Position numbers and translations under genes: made by a program
In this document: positions 24,812 through 33,363 of the stretch, in pieces
Position numbering within the stretch: position 1 is the stretch's first letter
Layout of the letters: every line of letters begins with the position of its first letter
NCBI GenBank assembly: GCA_030745835.1
Contig: JASLNU010000077.1
Coordinates: 13,087 to 77,086 of the forward strand
DNA: 64,000 bases
Direction of reading: 5' to 3'
Source: GCA-2687515 sp002687515
Lineage (GTDB): Bacteria; Pseudomonadota; Alphaproteobacteria; Rhodospirillales; UBA2165
The notes under the pieces: model-generated
What the model saw: the letters and a program-made list of their open reading frames with translations, nothing else
What the model was told of the DNA's origin: nothing
Database searches by the model: none

Positions 24812-26160
24812 ATGGCAGGCGGTAAAGGTCCGGTGAGCAAGCCGAGGCGCACTGTCATCATGGGTGCGGCGGGGCGCGATTTCCATAATTTCAACATGGT
24901 CTATCGCGGCGATCCTGGCGCCGAGGTGCTGGCCTTCACGGCGGCGCAAATCCCCGGTATCGAGGGCCGCCGCTACCCGCCCGAGCTTGCCGGCCCGCTC
25001 TACCCCGATGGCATCCCGATCATCGAGGAAGCCGGCCTGACCGATTTCTGCGGCGCGCACGGGGTCAGCGAGATTGTCTTCGCCTATTCCGATGTCGAGT
25101 ACGCCACCGTCATGCATCATGCCTCGCGGGCGCTCGCCGCCGGCGCCGACTTCATCCAGTTGGGTCCGGCGCGCACGATGATCGATGCGGCCAAGCCGGT
25201 GATCGCGGTATCGGCGATCCGCACCGGCTGCGGCAAGTCGCAGACCACCCGGCACCTGTCCAGGTTCCTGCGCGGCCGCGGCCTCGGGGTCGCCGTCATC
25301 CGCCATCCCATGCCCTATGGAGATCTCGCCGCCCAGGCGGTGCAGCGCTTCGCCAGCCTCCATGACCTGGCGGCGGCGGACTGCACCATCGAAGAGCGCG
25401 AGGAGTACGAACCCCACATCGCCGAGGGGACGCTGGTTTTTGCCGGCGTCGATTACCAAACCATCGGCGAAGCGGCCGCCAAGGAGGCCGATATCCTGCT
25501 CTGGGACGGCGGCAACAACGATTTTCCGTTCTACCGGCCGGACCTGCATATCGTGCTCGCCGACGCCCTGCGCCCGGGCCAGGAAACCACCCACCATCCC
25601 GGCGAGGCGGTGTTGCGCATGGCCGATATCGCGGTCATCGCCAAGTCCGACGCCGCCGAAGCCGGCGCCATCGATGAGGTAACGCGCAATATCCGCGCCA
25701 TTGTCCCCGATGTGCCGCTGGTCCATGCCGCATCGCCGGTGGTGCTGGATGACGCCGGCGCGGTTCATGGCAGGCGCGCCCTGGTGGTCGAGGACGGCCG
25801 ACCCTGACCCATGGCGGCATGGCCCATGGCGCCGGGCTCATCGCGGCGCGCGAGGCCGGCGCCGGGGCCATCGTCGATCCCCGGAGTTCGGCGGCGCCGG
25901 CCATCGCCGAGGTCTATGAACGCTATCCCCATCTGGGGCCGGTGCTGCCTGCGGTCGGCTACGGCGCGGCGCAGGTGGCGGCGCTCGAGGCAACCATCGA
26001 TGCCGCCGATGCCGAGGTGGTCGTCGCCGCGACGCCGATCGACCTGGCCCGCCTGATCGATGTCGGGAAGCCGATCATCCGGGCGCGCTATGCCTATGCC
26101 GATATCGATGCCCCCACCCTCACCGGCCTGGTCGGCGCGTTTCTGGATGGTATGAATTAA
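24812..26160 (+). pseudogene. GTPase related to cyclic 2,3-diphosphoglycerate synthetase, frameshifted
   Basis: Two frames together make one ~449-residue predicted GTPase. The first (24812-25807, 331 residues) has FAYSDVEYATVMHHASRALAAGADF, the P-loop AIRTGCGKSQTTRHL and LLWDGGNNDFPFY, and ends in VVEDG followed by a stop. The second begins with the expected continuation PTLTHGGMAHGAGLIAA and runs to LTGLVGAFLDGMN. Restoring one C near 25798 joins them exactly. GGAGGA precedes the start. The cell may lack the C-terminal domain, or this is a base-calling error. The family is poorly characterised; cyclic diphosphoglycerate synthesis is known only for archaeal members. Confidence 0.8.
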
Positions 26161-26236
26161 TACCAAGGCGCGGTCTTTCGAAGCGGCTTCGTTGCTGGTA
26201 AAAGCGCCGAAACCAAGCCAGGGAAGGAAGCCACCC

Positions 26237-27319
26237 ATGTTCTATCGATGCGCCCCCCATGCCCCCGCCACCGATCACGGCCACGGCATCCAAGTCGGCC
26301 AGGGCAAGAAGCATTTTACCGTCGACATCCATTGCCACGTGGCGGTGCCGGCGGCCGACGCCGCCCTCGAAGGCGCCGAGCCGTCGCAAAGGCAGAAAGC
26401 CAATGCCGAGCGCAACCCGCTGACCGCCGAGATCAACGCCCGCCAGGCCGAAAGCATCGCCGCCAACCTGACCGACCCCAAGGTGCGCCTCAAAGACATG
26501 GACCGCGACGGCATCGACGTGCAGGCCATATCGCCATCGCCGTTCCATTACAATTACGGCTATCCGGCGGACGCGACCCGGGAATCGTGCCGCATCATCA
26601 ATGACCGGGTGGCCGAAATCGTGGCTGCGCACCCGGACCGCTTCGTCGGCATGGGCACGGTGCCGTTGCAGGACGCCGGCATGGCGGTCGCCGAAATGAA
26701 CCGCTGCATCGATGATCTCGGCCTCAAGGGGATCGAGATTTCGACCAATGTCGACGGCAAGGAACTGACCCGCGCCGGCCTCGAAAGCTTTTTCGCCCGC
26801 GCCGAGGAAACCGGCACCCTGATCTTCATGCACCCGATCGGCACCAGCTTCACCGAACGCATGGACGACCATTATTTCCGCAACCTGATCGGCCATCCCC
26901 TGGAAAGCGCGCTGGCCGTCGGGCATCTGGTCTTCGACGGCTATCTCGACCGCTATCCCGGCCTTAAAATCTGCATCGCCCATGGCGGCGGCTATATCCC
27001 TTCCTATTGGGGCCGCTTCGATCACCCCTGGGAGCGGCGCGATGATTGCCGCGTAAATATCGGCACGACGCCGATGGAGCATGTGAAGAAGCTCTATTTC
27101 GACACTGTCGTCTTCAACGAGCCGCAGCTGCGCCACCTTATCGAGGTCTGGGGGCCCGATCACATCGTCATGGGCACCGACTATCCGTTCGACATGGCCC
27201 AGCCCGATCCGGTCGGCCACGTCGATTCGGTCCAGGGCCTGAGCGACGCCGACAAGGCCCGGGTCATGGGCGGCAACGCCGCGAAGCTGCTCGGCATCGA
27301 AGTTCCGGCGGCGGCATAA
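26237..27319 (+). CDS. amidohydrolase-family (ACMSD-like) decarboxylase or hydrolase
   Basis: 360-residue metal-dependent amidohydrolase-2 family protein, related to aminocarboxymuconate-semialdehyde decarboxylase and 6-methylsalicylate decarboxylase. The metal ligands are visible: HxH in VDIHCHVAVP, His in IFMHPIGTS, His in CIAHGGGYIPSYWGRF, and Asp in IVMGTDYPFDM. FVGMGTVPLQDAGMAVAEMNRCIDDLGLKGIEI is typical of the family. Such enzymes remove CO2 from aromatic or muconate-type acids without cofactor oxidation. ATG 26237 is chosen because AGGAAG lies upstream. It follows the GTPase gene by 76 bp on the same strand and may be in one operon with 23651-26160. Confidence 0.9.
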   Translation: MFYRCAPHAPATDHGHGIQVGQGKKHFTVDIHCHVAVPAADAALEGAEPSQRQKANAERNPLTAEINARQAESIAANLTDPKVRLKDMDRDGIDVQAISPSPFHYNYGYPADATRESCRIINDRVAEIVAAHPDRFVGMGTVPLQDAGMAVAEMNRCIDDLGLKGIEISTNVDGKELTRAGLESFFARAEETGTLIFMHPIGTSFTERMDDHYFRNLIGHPLESALAVGHLVFDGYLDRYPGLKICIAHGGGYIPSYWGRFDHPWERRDDCRVNIGTTPMEHVKKLYFDTVVFNEPQLRHLIEVWGPDHIVMGTDYPFDMAQPDPVGHVDSVQGLSDADKARVMGGNAAKLLGIEVPAAA

Positions 27320-27335
27320 GGGCGGCCATCGGGAA

Positions 27336-28322
27336 TCAAGGTATCAATAGCGTCGAGCCGGTGGTCTTGCGCGCCGCCGCGTCGCGGTGCGCCTTGGCGG
27401 CCTCGCGCAACGGGTAGGTCTGCCCGATGCGGACCTTCACGGCGCCTGACTTGATCATCCGGAACAGGTGCCGGGCGCTGGCTTTGCGCACCTCGTGGCT
27501 GGTCATGTAATTGAGGCCGGCGGCGCGCGTAAAATAAGCCGATTTCTGCGTTCCCTCTCGGGCCAGATCCAACGGCGGCGGCGTTCCAGACGCGCTGCCG
27601 AAATTGACGACCAGGCCACGCCGCCGGACACTGTCCAGCGACGATTGCCACAGATCCTTGCCGATCGAATCGTAGACCACATCGACGCCGACCCCCTTGG
27701 TGATGCGCATCACCGCATCGGTTAGGTCCTGCGGTTTCTTGACGACGATCGGATGTTTACAGCCGTGGCGCCTGGCGAGGCGTGCTTTTTCCTCGGTACC
27801 GACGGCACCGATGACGGTGGCGCCGACCGCCTTGGCCCACTGGCAGGCGATCAACCCGACGCCGCCGGCGGCCGCATGAAAGACGATGGTTTCGCCCTTT
27901 TTCAGCTTGTGCGTTTGGTTGAACAGAAATTGCACCGTACATCCCTTGGAAATCGCGGCGGCGGCGGTTCGCTCGTCGATATAGGCGGGCAGTTTGATCA
28001 ACGCGGCGGCGGAAATCAGCCTCGCCTCGGCGTAAGAGCCTTGCGGTCCGCCGCCGGCATAGCCGACGCGGGTCCCTGGCTTCAAACCCTTGACCCGGCG
28101 CCCGACCGCCTCGATGACGCCGGCGCCTTCGACGCCCAATCCGGCGGGCAGGCCGGGGAGCGGATAAAGGCCGCTCCGGAAATAGGTCTCGACCATGTTG
28201 AAGCCGATCGCCGTGTGGCGCAGCAACACTTCACCCGGGCCGGGATCGGCAAGCTCAACCTGTTCCCACTTCATCACCGACGGCGCGCCAGTCTTATAAA
28301 TACGGAATGCATGGGTCTTCAC
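27336..28322 (-). CDS. NADPH:quinone reductase (MDR family)
   Basis: 328-residue medium-chain dehydrogenase/reductase of the quinone-oxidoreductase branch, without catalytic zinc. The N-terminal GroES-like domain has GEVLLRHTAIGFNMVETYFRSGLYP and LPAGLGVEGAGVIEAVG; the Rossmann motif is VFHAAAGGVGLIACQWAKAVGATVIGAVG, with NADPH-preferring lysine and arginine residues after it (KARLARRHG). VVYDSIGKDLWQSSLDSVRRRGLVVNFG is family-typical. It reduces quinones or enones in the cytoplasm. It converges with the amidohydrolase gene (16-bp gap). Upstream lies a repeat-rich, gene-free gap. Confidence 0.95.
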   Translation of the reverse strand: MKTHAFRIYKTGAPSVMKWEQVELADPGPGEVLLRHTAIGFNMVETYFRSGLYPLPGLPAGLGVEGAGVIEAVGRRVKGLKPGTRVGYAGGGPQGSYAEARLISAAALIKLPAYIDERTAAAAISKGCTVQFLFNQTHKLKKGETIVFHAAAGGVGLIACQWAKAVGATVIGAVGTEEKARLARRHGCKHPIVVKKPQDLTDAVMRITKGVGVDVVYDSIGKDLWQSSLDSVRRRGLVVNFGSASGTPPPLDLAREGTQKSAYFTRAAGLNYMTSHEVRKASARHLFRMIKSGAVKVRIGQTYPLREAAKAHRDAAARKTTGSTLLIP

Positions 28323-28470
28323 GGGGCTCTCCTCACTAATATTTGATTCTGATTGCGGCGATCATAAATCGAAACATTCCTCGAGGCCACAATCGGGGTT
28401 TTCGATTGCCGGGGCTGATGATGCGCGAACCTGTCCCCCGCCGAAGCCATGTGCGAAGCGCATGGCTTGG

Positions 28471-28547
28471 TGCGACATATTTCGCCGTAACGGGCATAGG
28501 CATCATTGGCTTTTATAGGCATTTGTTGGCTTTTCCGGGCATTTGAA
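28471..28547 (+). repeat. dispersed repeat with 10-bp tandem units, copy 2
   Basis: TGCGACATATTTCG at 28471-28484, then from 28508 four 10-bp units (GGCTTTTATA, GGCATTTGTT, GGCTTTTCCG, GGCATTTGAA). Order and spacing match copy 1 at 9219-9296. Confidence 0.7.
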
Positions 28548-28563
28548 GCAGAGAGACAGCGGA

Positions 28564-28600
28564 CCGTGGTAGGGGCCGGGTTTGAAACCCGCCCCTACGG
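28564..28600. repeat. inverted repeat GTAGGGGC ... GCCCCTAC
   Basis: Near-perfect 37-bp inverted repeat: CCGTGGTAGGGGC with GGGTTT on the left, AAACCC with GCCCCTACGG on the right. I recall very similar palindromes scattered in intergenic DNA of unrelated bacteria. It lacks a T-tract, so it is not a classical terminator. Confidence 0.6.
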
Positions 28601-28659
28601 CCAGCCGGCAAGCGCGCCATCGAAACCGGCCCATTCACGATCTCAAATCAGCGTTTTAC

Positions 28660-28689
28660 AGTATAGAACATATAGCGAACAAATGCAAG
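28660..28689 (+). repeat. dispersed repeat block shared with 9680-9709
   Basis: AGTATAGAACA, six-base gap, GAACAAATGCAAG: same words and gap as at 9680-9709, with one mismatch in the second word. Confidence 0.55.
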
Positions 28690-28810
28690 AAAAAACCGGC
28701 CTTTCCGGTGCGCCCGCAAGGTGCCTTGCGGAGCCCGAGGCAAGATGGCGTAATAGGCGCGCGAATCTAGAAGCATGGCGGGGGGAGGCCCCAAGGAATA
28801 AAGGCATCCG

Positions 28811-29956
28811 ATGTTCGACATCGACCAGGAGCAGCGCCGCGGCGCCGCCTACGAGGCCGCGCGCGGGCGCTATAACACGACCACCGAACTGATTGCCGAT
28901 GCGCAAAAGCGGCTCGGCGACCAGCGCTGGGACTATATCGCCGGCGGCACCGAATCCGAAGCCTCGCTGAAGCGCAACCGGATGGGCATCGACAGCCTGG
29001 CCCTGCGCCCGCGGGTCATGCGCAATGTCTTGAATACCGATACCAGTCGCGAATTTTTGGGCCGCCGCCAGCGCCTGCCGCTGTTCCTGGCGCCGGTCGG
29101 CGGGCTGCACACCATCTGCGACGGCGGCGCCGCATTGCCGGCGCGGGCGGCGCGCGAATTCGGTGTCGATTTCATGCAATCCAGCGTCACCGAACCGGGC
29201 ATGCAGGAGGTCAGCGCCGAAGCGGGCGATCATTGGCTGTTCCAGCTCTATGTGTTCGGCGATTTCAACTGGATCCGGGATTATATGCTGCGCAGCATCG
29301 ATCTCGGCGTCAAGGGATTTTGCGTCACCGTCGATAGCGATCATTACAGCCGCCGCGAACGCAACCTGATCCGACATCTAGACGCCCGCGCCGACAACCC
29401 GCGCGGCCGCGGCGATCCCAAATGGCGCCAGCAATTCGACTGGGATGTGTTCGACAAGATGCGCCAGGTTTCCGACATACCGCTGATGCTGAAGGGCATC
29501 ATGCGCCCCGAAGACGCCGAACTGTGCACCCAGCACGGCGTCGATGTGGTCTACATCTCCAACCATGGCGGGCGCCAGTTGGACCACGGCCTCGGCAGCA
29601 TCGAGGTGTTGCCCGAAATCGTCGAGGCGGTGGCCGGGCGCGCCCGTGTCGTCATCGACGGCGGCTTCCTGCGCGGCACCGATATCCTGAAGGCACTGAT
29701 CCTCGGCGCCGACATGGTGGCGCTGGGCAAATTGCAGGCGATCGCCGTCGGCGCCGCCGGCGAAGCCGGCGTCCACCGCATGCTGGAAATCCTGGAAGAA
29801 GAAATCAGCATCGACATGAAACTCTTGGGCGTCAACAAACTGGACGATCTCGACGCCAGTTACCTGACCAATGCCCAGCCCACCGAAGCCCCTTCGGTCT
29901 TCTCCACCTTCCCGCTGCTGCGCTATTGGGGGATGCGGGAGAAGGGGGAGTTGTAG
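28811..29956 (+). CDS. FMN-dependent alpha-hydroxy-acid oxidase/dehydrogenase
   Basis: 381-residue TIM-barrel flavoenzyme of the lactate/glycolate/mandelate family, oxidising an L-2-hydroxy acid to the 2-oxo acid. The substrate and flavin residues are visible: FLAPVGGLHTI and SSVTEPGM near FMN, the catalytic His block ISNHGGRQLD, and the FMN-phosphate loops VVIDGGFLRGTDILKALILGADMVALGK. Many members carry YIAGGTESEASLKRNR at the start, as here. AAGGAATAAAGG precedes ATG 28811. The electron acceptor (O2 or quinone) cannot be told from sequence. Hydroxyacids from aromatic side chains are possible substrates. Confidence 0.94.
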   Translation: MFDIDQEQRRGAAYEAARGRYNTTTELIADAQKRLGDQRWDYIAGGTESEASLKRNRMGIDSLALRPRVMRNVLNTDTSREFLGRRQRLPLFLAPVGGLHTICDGGAALPARAAREFGVDFMQSSVTEPGMQEVSAEAGDHWLFQLYVFGDFNWIRDYMLRSIDLGVKGFCVTVDSDHYSRRERNLIRHLDARADNPRGRGDPKWRQQFDWDVFDKMRQVSDIPLMLKGIMRPEDAELCTQHGVDVVYISNHGGRQLDHGLGSIEVLPEIVEAVAGRARVVIDGGFLRGTDILKALILGADMVALGKLQAIAVGAAGEAGVHRMLEILEEEISIDMKLLGVNKLDDLDASYLTNAQPTEAPSVFSTFPLLRYWGMREKGEL

Positions 29957-29962
29957 GCACAG

Positions 29963-30008
29963 CCCGCCTGGGGATGGCCGGGTCGGCCAGACGGGCGTCG
30001 ATCTTGGC
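29963..30008 (+). repeat. palindromic GGCC-type repeat module
   Basis: Stem CCCGCCTGG (29963-29971) with CCAGACGGG (29987-29995), the counterpart of 9728-9760 with changes in both arms. It runs into GGCCAGACGGGCGTCGATC, the counterpart of 9506-9529 on the other strand, so this copy joins two modules that are separate at 9.5-9.7 kb. Confidence 0.65.
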
Positions 30009-30045
30009 ACCTGTTTATATTTTAGCCACCAACAGCCGCGCGGGC

Positions 30046-30107
30046 GGGGGATGGCCCACGGGAACAGGCCAATCGGGGTTGGCATGGTTGGCCGATTGGC
30101 CGTCCGG
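30046..30107 (+). repeat. palindromic GGCC-type repeat, long form
   Basis: About 62 bp, about 92 percent identical by eye to the reverse complement of 11881-11942. It contains GGCCAATCGGGG and GGTTGGCCGATTGGCC, giving nested hairpins. Confidence 0.75.
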
Positions 30108-30211
30108 CATGGCACTTGTCCAAATTTTGGCGGCCCAATATCCGTCCGCGCTCCGATGTGGCGCTCCGCTTATTTGCGAAAGGCGTGGCCGGAGCATCTC
30201 TCTCCGAATCA

Positions 30212-30312
30212 TCGGGACGGCCGATTGGCCAACCGGACCATCCAGTCGCGAATCTCCGGGGCGGCCGATTGGCCAACCCGGCCAATCCCCAATCGGCCTA
30301 AAGTTTTTACTT
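30212..30312 (+). repeat. two tandem GGCC-type repeats before hicB
   Basis: ATCGGGACGGCCGATTGGCC (from about 30211) and CGGGGCGGCCGATTGGCC (from 30257) are tandem related copies. The second ends with CCAATCCCCAATCGGCC and a T-rich AAAGTTTTTACTT tail. The same beginning and end, with a 40-bp different middle, recur at 62653-62750. Confidence 0.7.
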
Positions 30313-30324
30313 TACCCATTATTG

Positions 30325-30765
30325 TCACGCCGCCGCGTCAGCAACACTGAGCTCCAACCGTTTGCCGAGGATCGCAAGCGCGTCTTCGAGGCGCGTGATC
30401 TTGGTTTTATGGCGCGGGCTCAGCATGCGCCGTACTTCGGCTTCGCCCACGCCGAGCGCCTTGGCGAGGGCGACCCTGGTTGTGCCGGATTCGCGAAACG
30501 CTTGGTTGAGCGCCGCCTTCGCCGCGATCAGGACGCCCGGGCGCACCAGCGACCGCCCACGTGCCGGCGAGGGTTTGGGCAGGGCTTCTCCCTCGACCAG
30601 CAAGCCGGCGATCATTTCTTCCAGGCAGTCCTGCGCTTCCTCAAGGGCTTCGTCCCGGGTTGCGCCGTCGGTGGCGCCCCAACCGAAGTCGGGAAAAGAG
30701 ACGACGAACCTGCCATCTTCATCCTCGGTAAGCTTGGCGGGGTATGCGAGCGAGATAGTGGTCAT
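30325..30765 (-). CDS. hicB: HicB-family antitoxin
   Basis: 146-residue antitoxin of the HicAB type II toxin-antitoxin module. The N-terminal partial RNase H-like fold (ISLAYPAKLTEDEDGRFVVSFPDFGWGATDGATRDEALEEAQDCLEEMI) binds HicA, and the C-terminal helix-turn-helix (TTRVALAKALGVGEAEVRRMLSPRHKTKITRLEDAL) binds the operator. It follows hicA by 11 bp on the minus strand, the toxin-first order typical of HicAB. It should repress the shared promoter at the palindrome 31007-31024. It looks intact, although the toxin reading frame does not. Confidence 0.93.
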   Translation of the reverse strand: MTTISLAYPAKLTEDEDGRFVVSFPDFGWGATDGATRDEALEEAQDCLEEMIAGLLVEGEALPKPSPARGRSLVRPGVLIAAKAALNQAFRESGTTRVALAKALGVGEAEVRRMLSPRHKTKITRLEDALAILGKRLELSVADAAA

Positions 30766-30776
30766 GATCCGGTATC

Positions 30777-30999
30777 CTAAAGTTCGGTTCGGTCGAGCCC
30801 CAAATCCTTCAACATGGAACGGAGTAGCCCTTCGCCGATTTCCTTTTTCAAATCCTTAATCGTCGTGCGCCGGTTCCCGAAATTTAGGGTGGCGTGGGAA
30901 CCCTTGCCGCGATTTTGGTTGATGCTGATGGCCACGCCCCGATAAATCCGTGGGCCGGGCAATCTTACGAAGGCGGCGAATAAGCTCGTTGCCGTTCAT
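30777..30999 (-). pseudogene. hicA: HicA toxin, frameshifted
   Basis: HicA is a small double-stranded-RNA-binding mRNA interferase. The N-terminus MNGNELIRRLRKIARP reads from ATG 30999 in one frame. The remainder, SINQNRGKGSHATLNFGNRRTTIKDLKKEIGEGLLRSMLKDLGL with the key His in KGSHA, is in the next frame. From ATG to stop is 223 bases, one more than a multiple of 3, so one extra base near 30951 breaks the gene. A TTG-started 61-residue form (30777-30962) would keep the catalytic His but lose the first strand. Loss of toxin with retained antitoxin is a common decay path; a sequence error is the alternative. Confidence 0.8.
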
Positions 31000-31006
31000 G
31001 CATGTA

Positions 31007-31024
31007 TCGTACAAAATTGTACGA
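31007..31024. promoter_or_regulatory. hicAB operator palindrome
   Basis: Perfect inverted repeat TCGTACAA-AA-TTGTACGA, ending seven bases upstream of the hicA start codon. HicB proteins with a C-terminal helix-turn-helix bind such sites, so this is the likely autoregulatory operator. Confidence 0.75.
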
Positions 31025-31120
31025 ATTAAGTCGAGTGCGGAATAGAAACATCGCACCTGCCCCGGTTAAACCGGGGCATGACGACAATTACGGGCCGCAG
31101 TTAAGGCTGCCTAAGCCCGC

Positions 31121-31642
31121 TTACATGTTGGTATCGTGGATGCCGGCGATGAAGTTTTTGACGCGGGTTCGGGTGCGCGCGCCGTCGTCGGTCTTGTCGT
31201 CGGCCAGCAGGTAGTATTTGGCGATGGTCGCGGCCAGGTAGGCGACATTGCGCGTCTCTTCGAACTTGGAGGCGGGAACCGTGGCCAGCGCCATGGCCGC
31301 TTCGCGCTCGCTCTTGGCCTTGCCGTCTTTGATATTGCGCGCGGTATTTTGGATGATGCCCTGGGTTCCCTTACCTATCCGATCGGCGCCCTCGGCGTTG
31401 AAGGCCTTCAACACAATATCGATAAGCTGTTTCGCTTCCCGGTCCATGCGCGCCGGATTTTCGGCGCCCTGCATGCTTTCCTTGATCCCCAGTTTTTTCG
31501 CCATCCAGATGTAAATGGCGAGGCCGACGGTGGCGACGGCGAGGATCAATTGAATCGTCGGCTGCGACTGGAAAACCAGAACGGCCAAGGCCAACGCGAC
31601 GATCAGAAGCAGCGTTAAAACGATGCGAAGCAGCAGGCTCAT
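31121..31642 (-). CDS. hypothetical inner-membrane protein
   Basis: 173 residues. Two adjacent transmembrane helices occupy the N-terminus (LLLRIVLTLLLIVALALAVLVF and IQLILAVATVGLAIYIWMA). A soluble, helical, charged domain of about 110 residues then ends near RVKNFIAGIHD. The family is not recognised; in several alphaproteobacteria similar membrane-anchored helical proteins are listed as hypothetical. It is on the same strand as hicAB but separated by ~100 bp and the operator, so it is independent. Start ATG 31642. Confidence 0.75.
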   Translation of the reverse strand: MSLLLRIVLTLLLIVALALAVLVFQSQPTIQLILAVATVGLAIYIWMAKKLGIKESMQGAENPARMDREAKQLIDIVLKAFNAEGADRIGKGTQGIIQNTARNIKDGKAKSEREAAMALATVPASKFEETRNVAYLAATIAKYYLLADDKTDDGARTRTRVKNFIAGIHDTNM

Positions 31643-31751
31643 GGATCCTCAACAAATCTGTTCATCAAACATCCCCGCCGACGGTCATAAGGCACACCGC
31701 GCCCGCGCGGCAACTGTGGGAAGTATCTATAGCGGTAGCGCCCAATGGGCC

Positions 31752-33296
31752 CTAGGAAGCTCCGCCCGAGGCGATTTTCCGGAGCGCCAGTTTATCGATT
31801 TTGCCGACCGTGGTTTTGGGAACCTCGTCGACGATATCGATGGCGGCGGGAACCTTGTATTTGGCGAGGTTTTCCCGGCAGTAATCCAACAGATCATCGG
31901 CGCTGACCTCGGCACCGGGTTTCAGCACGACGCAGGCCTTGATGATTTCACCCCGGTATTCGTCGGGCACGCCGACCGCCGCCGCTTCGTGAACGGCGGG
32001 GTTCGAATAAAGGACCTCATCGATTTCGCGGGGATAAACGTTATAGCCGCCGACAATCGCCATGTCCTTTTTGCGGTCGCGAATGAACAGGTCGCCGTCT
32101 TCGTCGAACTCGCCGATATCGCCGGTATAGAGCCAGCCGCCACGCAACGCCGCCGCCGTTTCCTCGGGCCGGTTGCGGTAGCCGGACATGATCTGCGGGC
32201 CACGGGCGCGGATCTCGCCCTGTTCCCCCGGCCCCAATATCTTGGCGCCGGTTTCGACATCGACAATTTGAATTTCCGTCTGCGGGATCGGTTTGCCGAC
32301 CGAGCCGGGCCTGATCGCCTCGGCCTCGCCGATATAGGTCAGGACCGGGCCCGCCTCGCTTTGACCGTAGCCTTCCAGGATCGGGCAGCCGGTCAGTTCC
32401 TGCCAGCGTTTCAAGGTTTCCTCGGGCAACGGCGCCGACCCGGAATAGGCCGTCACCAGGGAGGTGAAATCGCGGTTTTCGAAGCCCTCGAACCCCATCA
32501 GCCCGTTAAACACGGTCGGCCCGGCCGGCAGGCGGGTGATTTTTTCGTTCTCGATGGTGTCTAGCACCAAGGCCGGATGATAGCGCGGCAGGATCACCAG
32601 CCGTCCCCGGCAATAGGCGGTCAGATGCAGGCACATGGAACTGGCGAACACGTGGAACAACGGCATCACGCAGAGCACCGTTTCGTTGTCCGGGCGGGTC
32701 GGCAGGACAGCTTCGCGCTGCGAGATATTCACCGACATCTGGCCGTGGGAAATATTGACGCCCTTGGGCAGGCCGGTGGTGCCGCCGGTATATTGCAAGG
32801 TGGCGAGGGTCTCGGGGCCGGGCAATTGGTCTGGCAATTTGGCCTGCCCGTCATCGCGCCATTTATCCAAAAGCCGGCCTTCCTTGCCGCCCACCAGAAT
32901 ACCCTCGGCGATCCCGATTTCCTTTACCAGAGGTTCGACCACGGCCGCCGTTTGTTCATCATGGATCACCGCCGCCGGATCGGAATCCTTCAAAATATGG
33001 GTCATTTCGCGGGCCGTATAGATCGGATTGACGGGCACCGCCTGGGCGCCGGCGGCATGGATGGCGAACAGGGCGACGGCCATTTCGATGGAGTTGCCGC
33101 AGACCAGGGCAACCCGCCCGCCGCGGACGCCAAGCTCCAGAAGTTCAGACGCAAAGCCGCCGACGCAACGGATATATTGGCTGTAGGTAAGGTCCCTTCC
33201 CTCGAAACTGAGGGCGTGCGCGGCGCCGGCTTTTTGGCCAGATTCGGCAAGCATATGGACGACGGTATCATGAACTTTCGGCAACTCGTTGTTCAC
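31752..33296 (-). CDS. AMP-dependent acyl-CoA synthetase/ligase
   Basis: 514-residue ANL-family ligase that adenylates a carboxylic acid and transfers it to CoA. Motifs in order: the P-loop TLQYTGGTTGLPKGV, VMPLFHVFA, the A5-like ILEGYGQSEAGP, GWLYTGDIGEFDEDGDLFIRDRKKD, and the C-terminal catalytic Lys in KTTVGKIDKLALRK. GTG 33296 is preferred, with GGGGGAG just upstream; a TTG 24 bases earlier is possible. It lies 67 bp downstream of hyuB on the same strand, so it may activate the acid produced by the HyuAB proteins. Chain length or aromatic preference cannot be read. Confidence 0.93.
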   Translation of the reverse strand: MNNELPKVHDTVVHMLAESGQKAGAAHALSFEGRDLTYSQYIRCVGGFASELLELGVRGGRVALVCGNSIEMAVALFAIHAAGAQAVPVNPIYTAREMTHILKDSDPAAVIHDEQTAAVVEPLVKEIGIAEGILVGGKEGRLLDKWRDDGQAKLPDQLPGPETLATLQYTGGTTGLPKGVNISHGQMSVNISQREAVLPTRPDNETVLCVMPLFHVFASSMCLHLTAYCRGRLVILPRYHPALVLDTIENEKITRLPAGPTVFNGLMGFEGFENRDFTSLVTAYSGSAPLPEETLKRWQELTGCPILEGYGQSEAGPVLTYIGEAEAIRPGSVGKPIPQTEIQIVDVETGAKILGPGEQGEIRARGPQIMSGYRNRPEETAAALRGGWLYTGDIGEFDEDGDLFIRDRKKDMAIVGGYNVYPREIDEVLYSNPAVHEAAAVGVPDEYRGEIIKACVVLKPGAEVSADDLLDYCRENLAKYKVPAAIDIVDEVPKTTVGKIDKLALRKIASGGAS

Positions 33297-33363
33297 GTTA
33301 CTCCCCCTAGAATTGATCAACGCTCAAACGGAATTGCCGGTTCGTCTCCCGCCGGTATTCGGC

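Larger units (their letters stand above)
28323..28810. other. gene-free repeat-rich interval
   Basis: No credible gene in 488 bp. Contents: a hairpin at about 28446-28466 (GCCATGTGC/GCGCATGGC), the 10-bp-unit repeat (28471-28547), a strong inverted repeat (28564-28600), and the block shared with 9680-9709 (28660-28689). The promoter of the downstream FMN oxidase gene must lie in the last ~100 bp, but I cannot identify its boxes. Confidence 0.65.
29957..30324. other. gene-free interval packed with palindromic repeats
   Basis: About 370 bp between convergent genes, with no credible gene. It holds at least four modules of the GGCC-type palindromic family (29963-30008, 30046-30107, 30212-30236, 30257-30312). 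Short frames across it are repeat translations rich in G, P, R and W. Confidence 0.7.

Noticed and set aside
28506..28892. Plus-strand frame of 128 codons before the FMN oxidase gene
   Set aside because: It is made of the 10-bp-unit repeat and the GTAGGGGC palindrome and overlaps the start of a real gene in another frame.
29422..30780. Plus-strand frame of 452 codons over the oxidase gene end, repeats and hicB
   Set aside because: Overlaps two confident genes and a palindromic repeat field; no domain.
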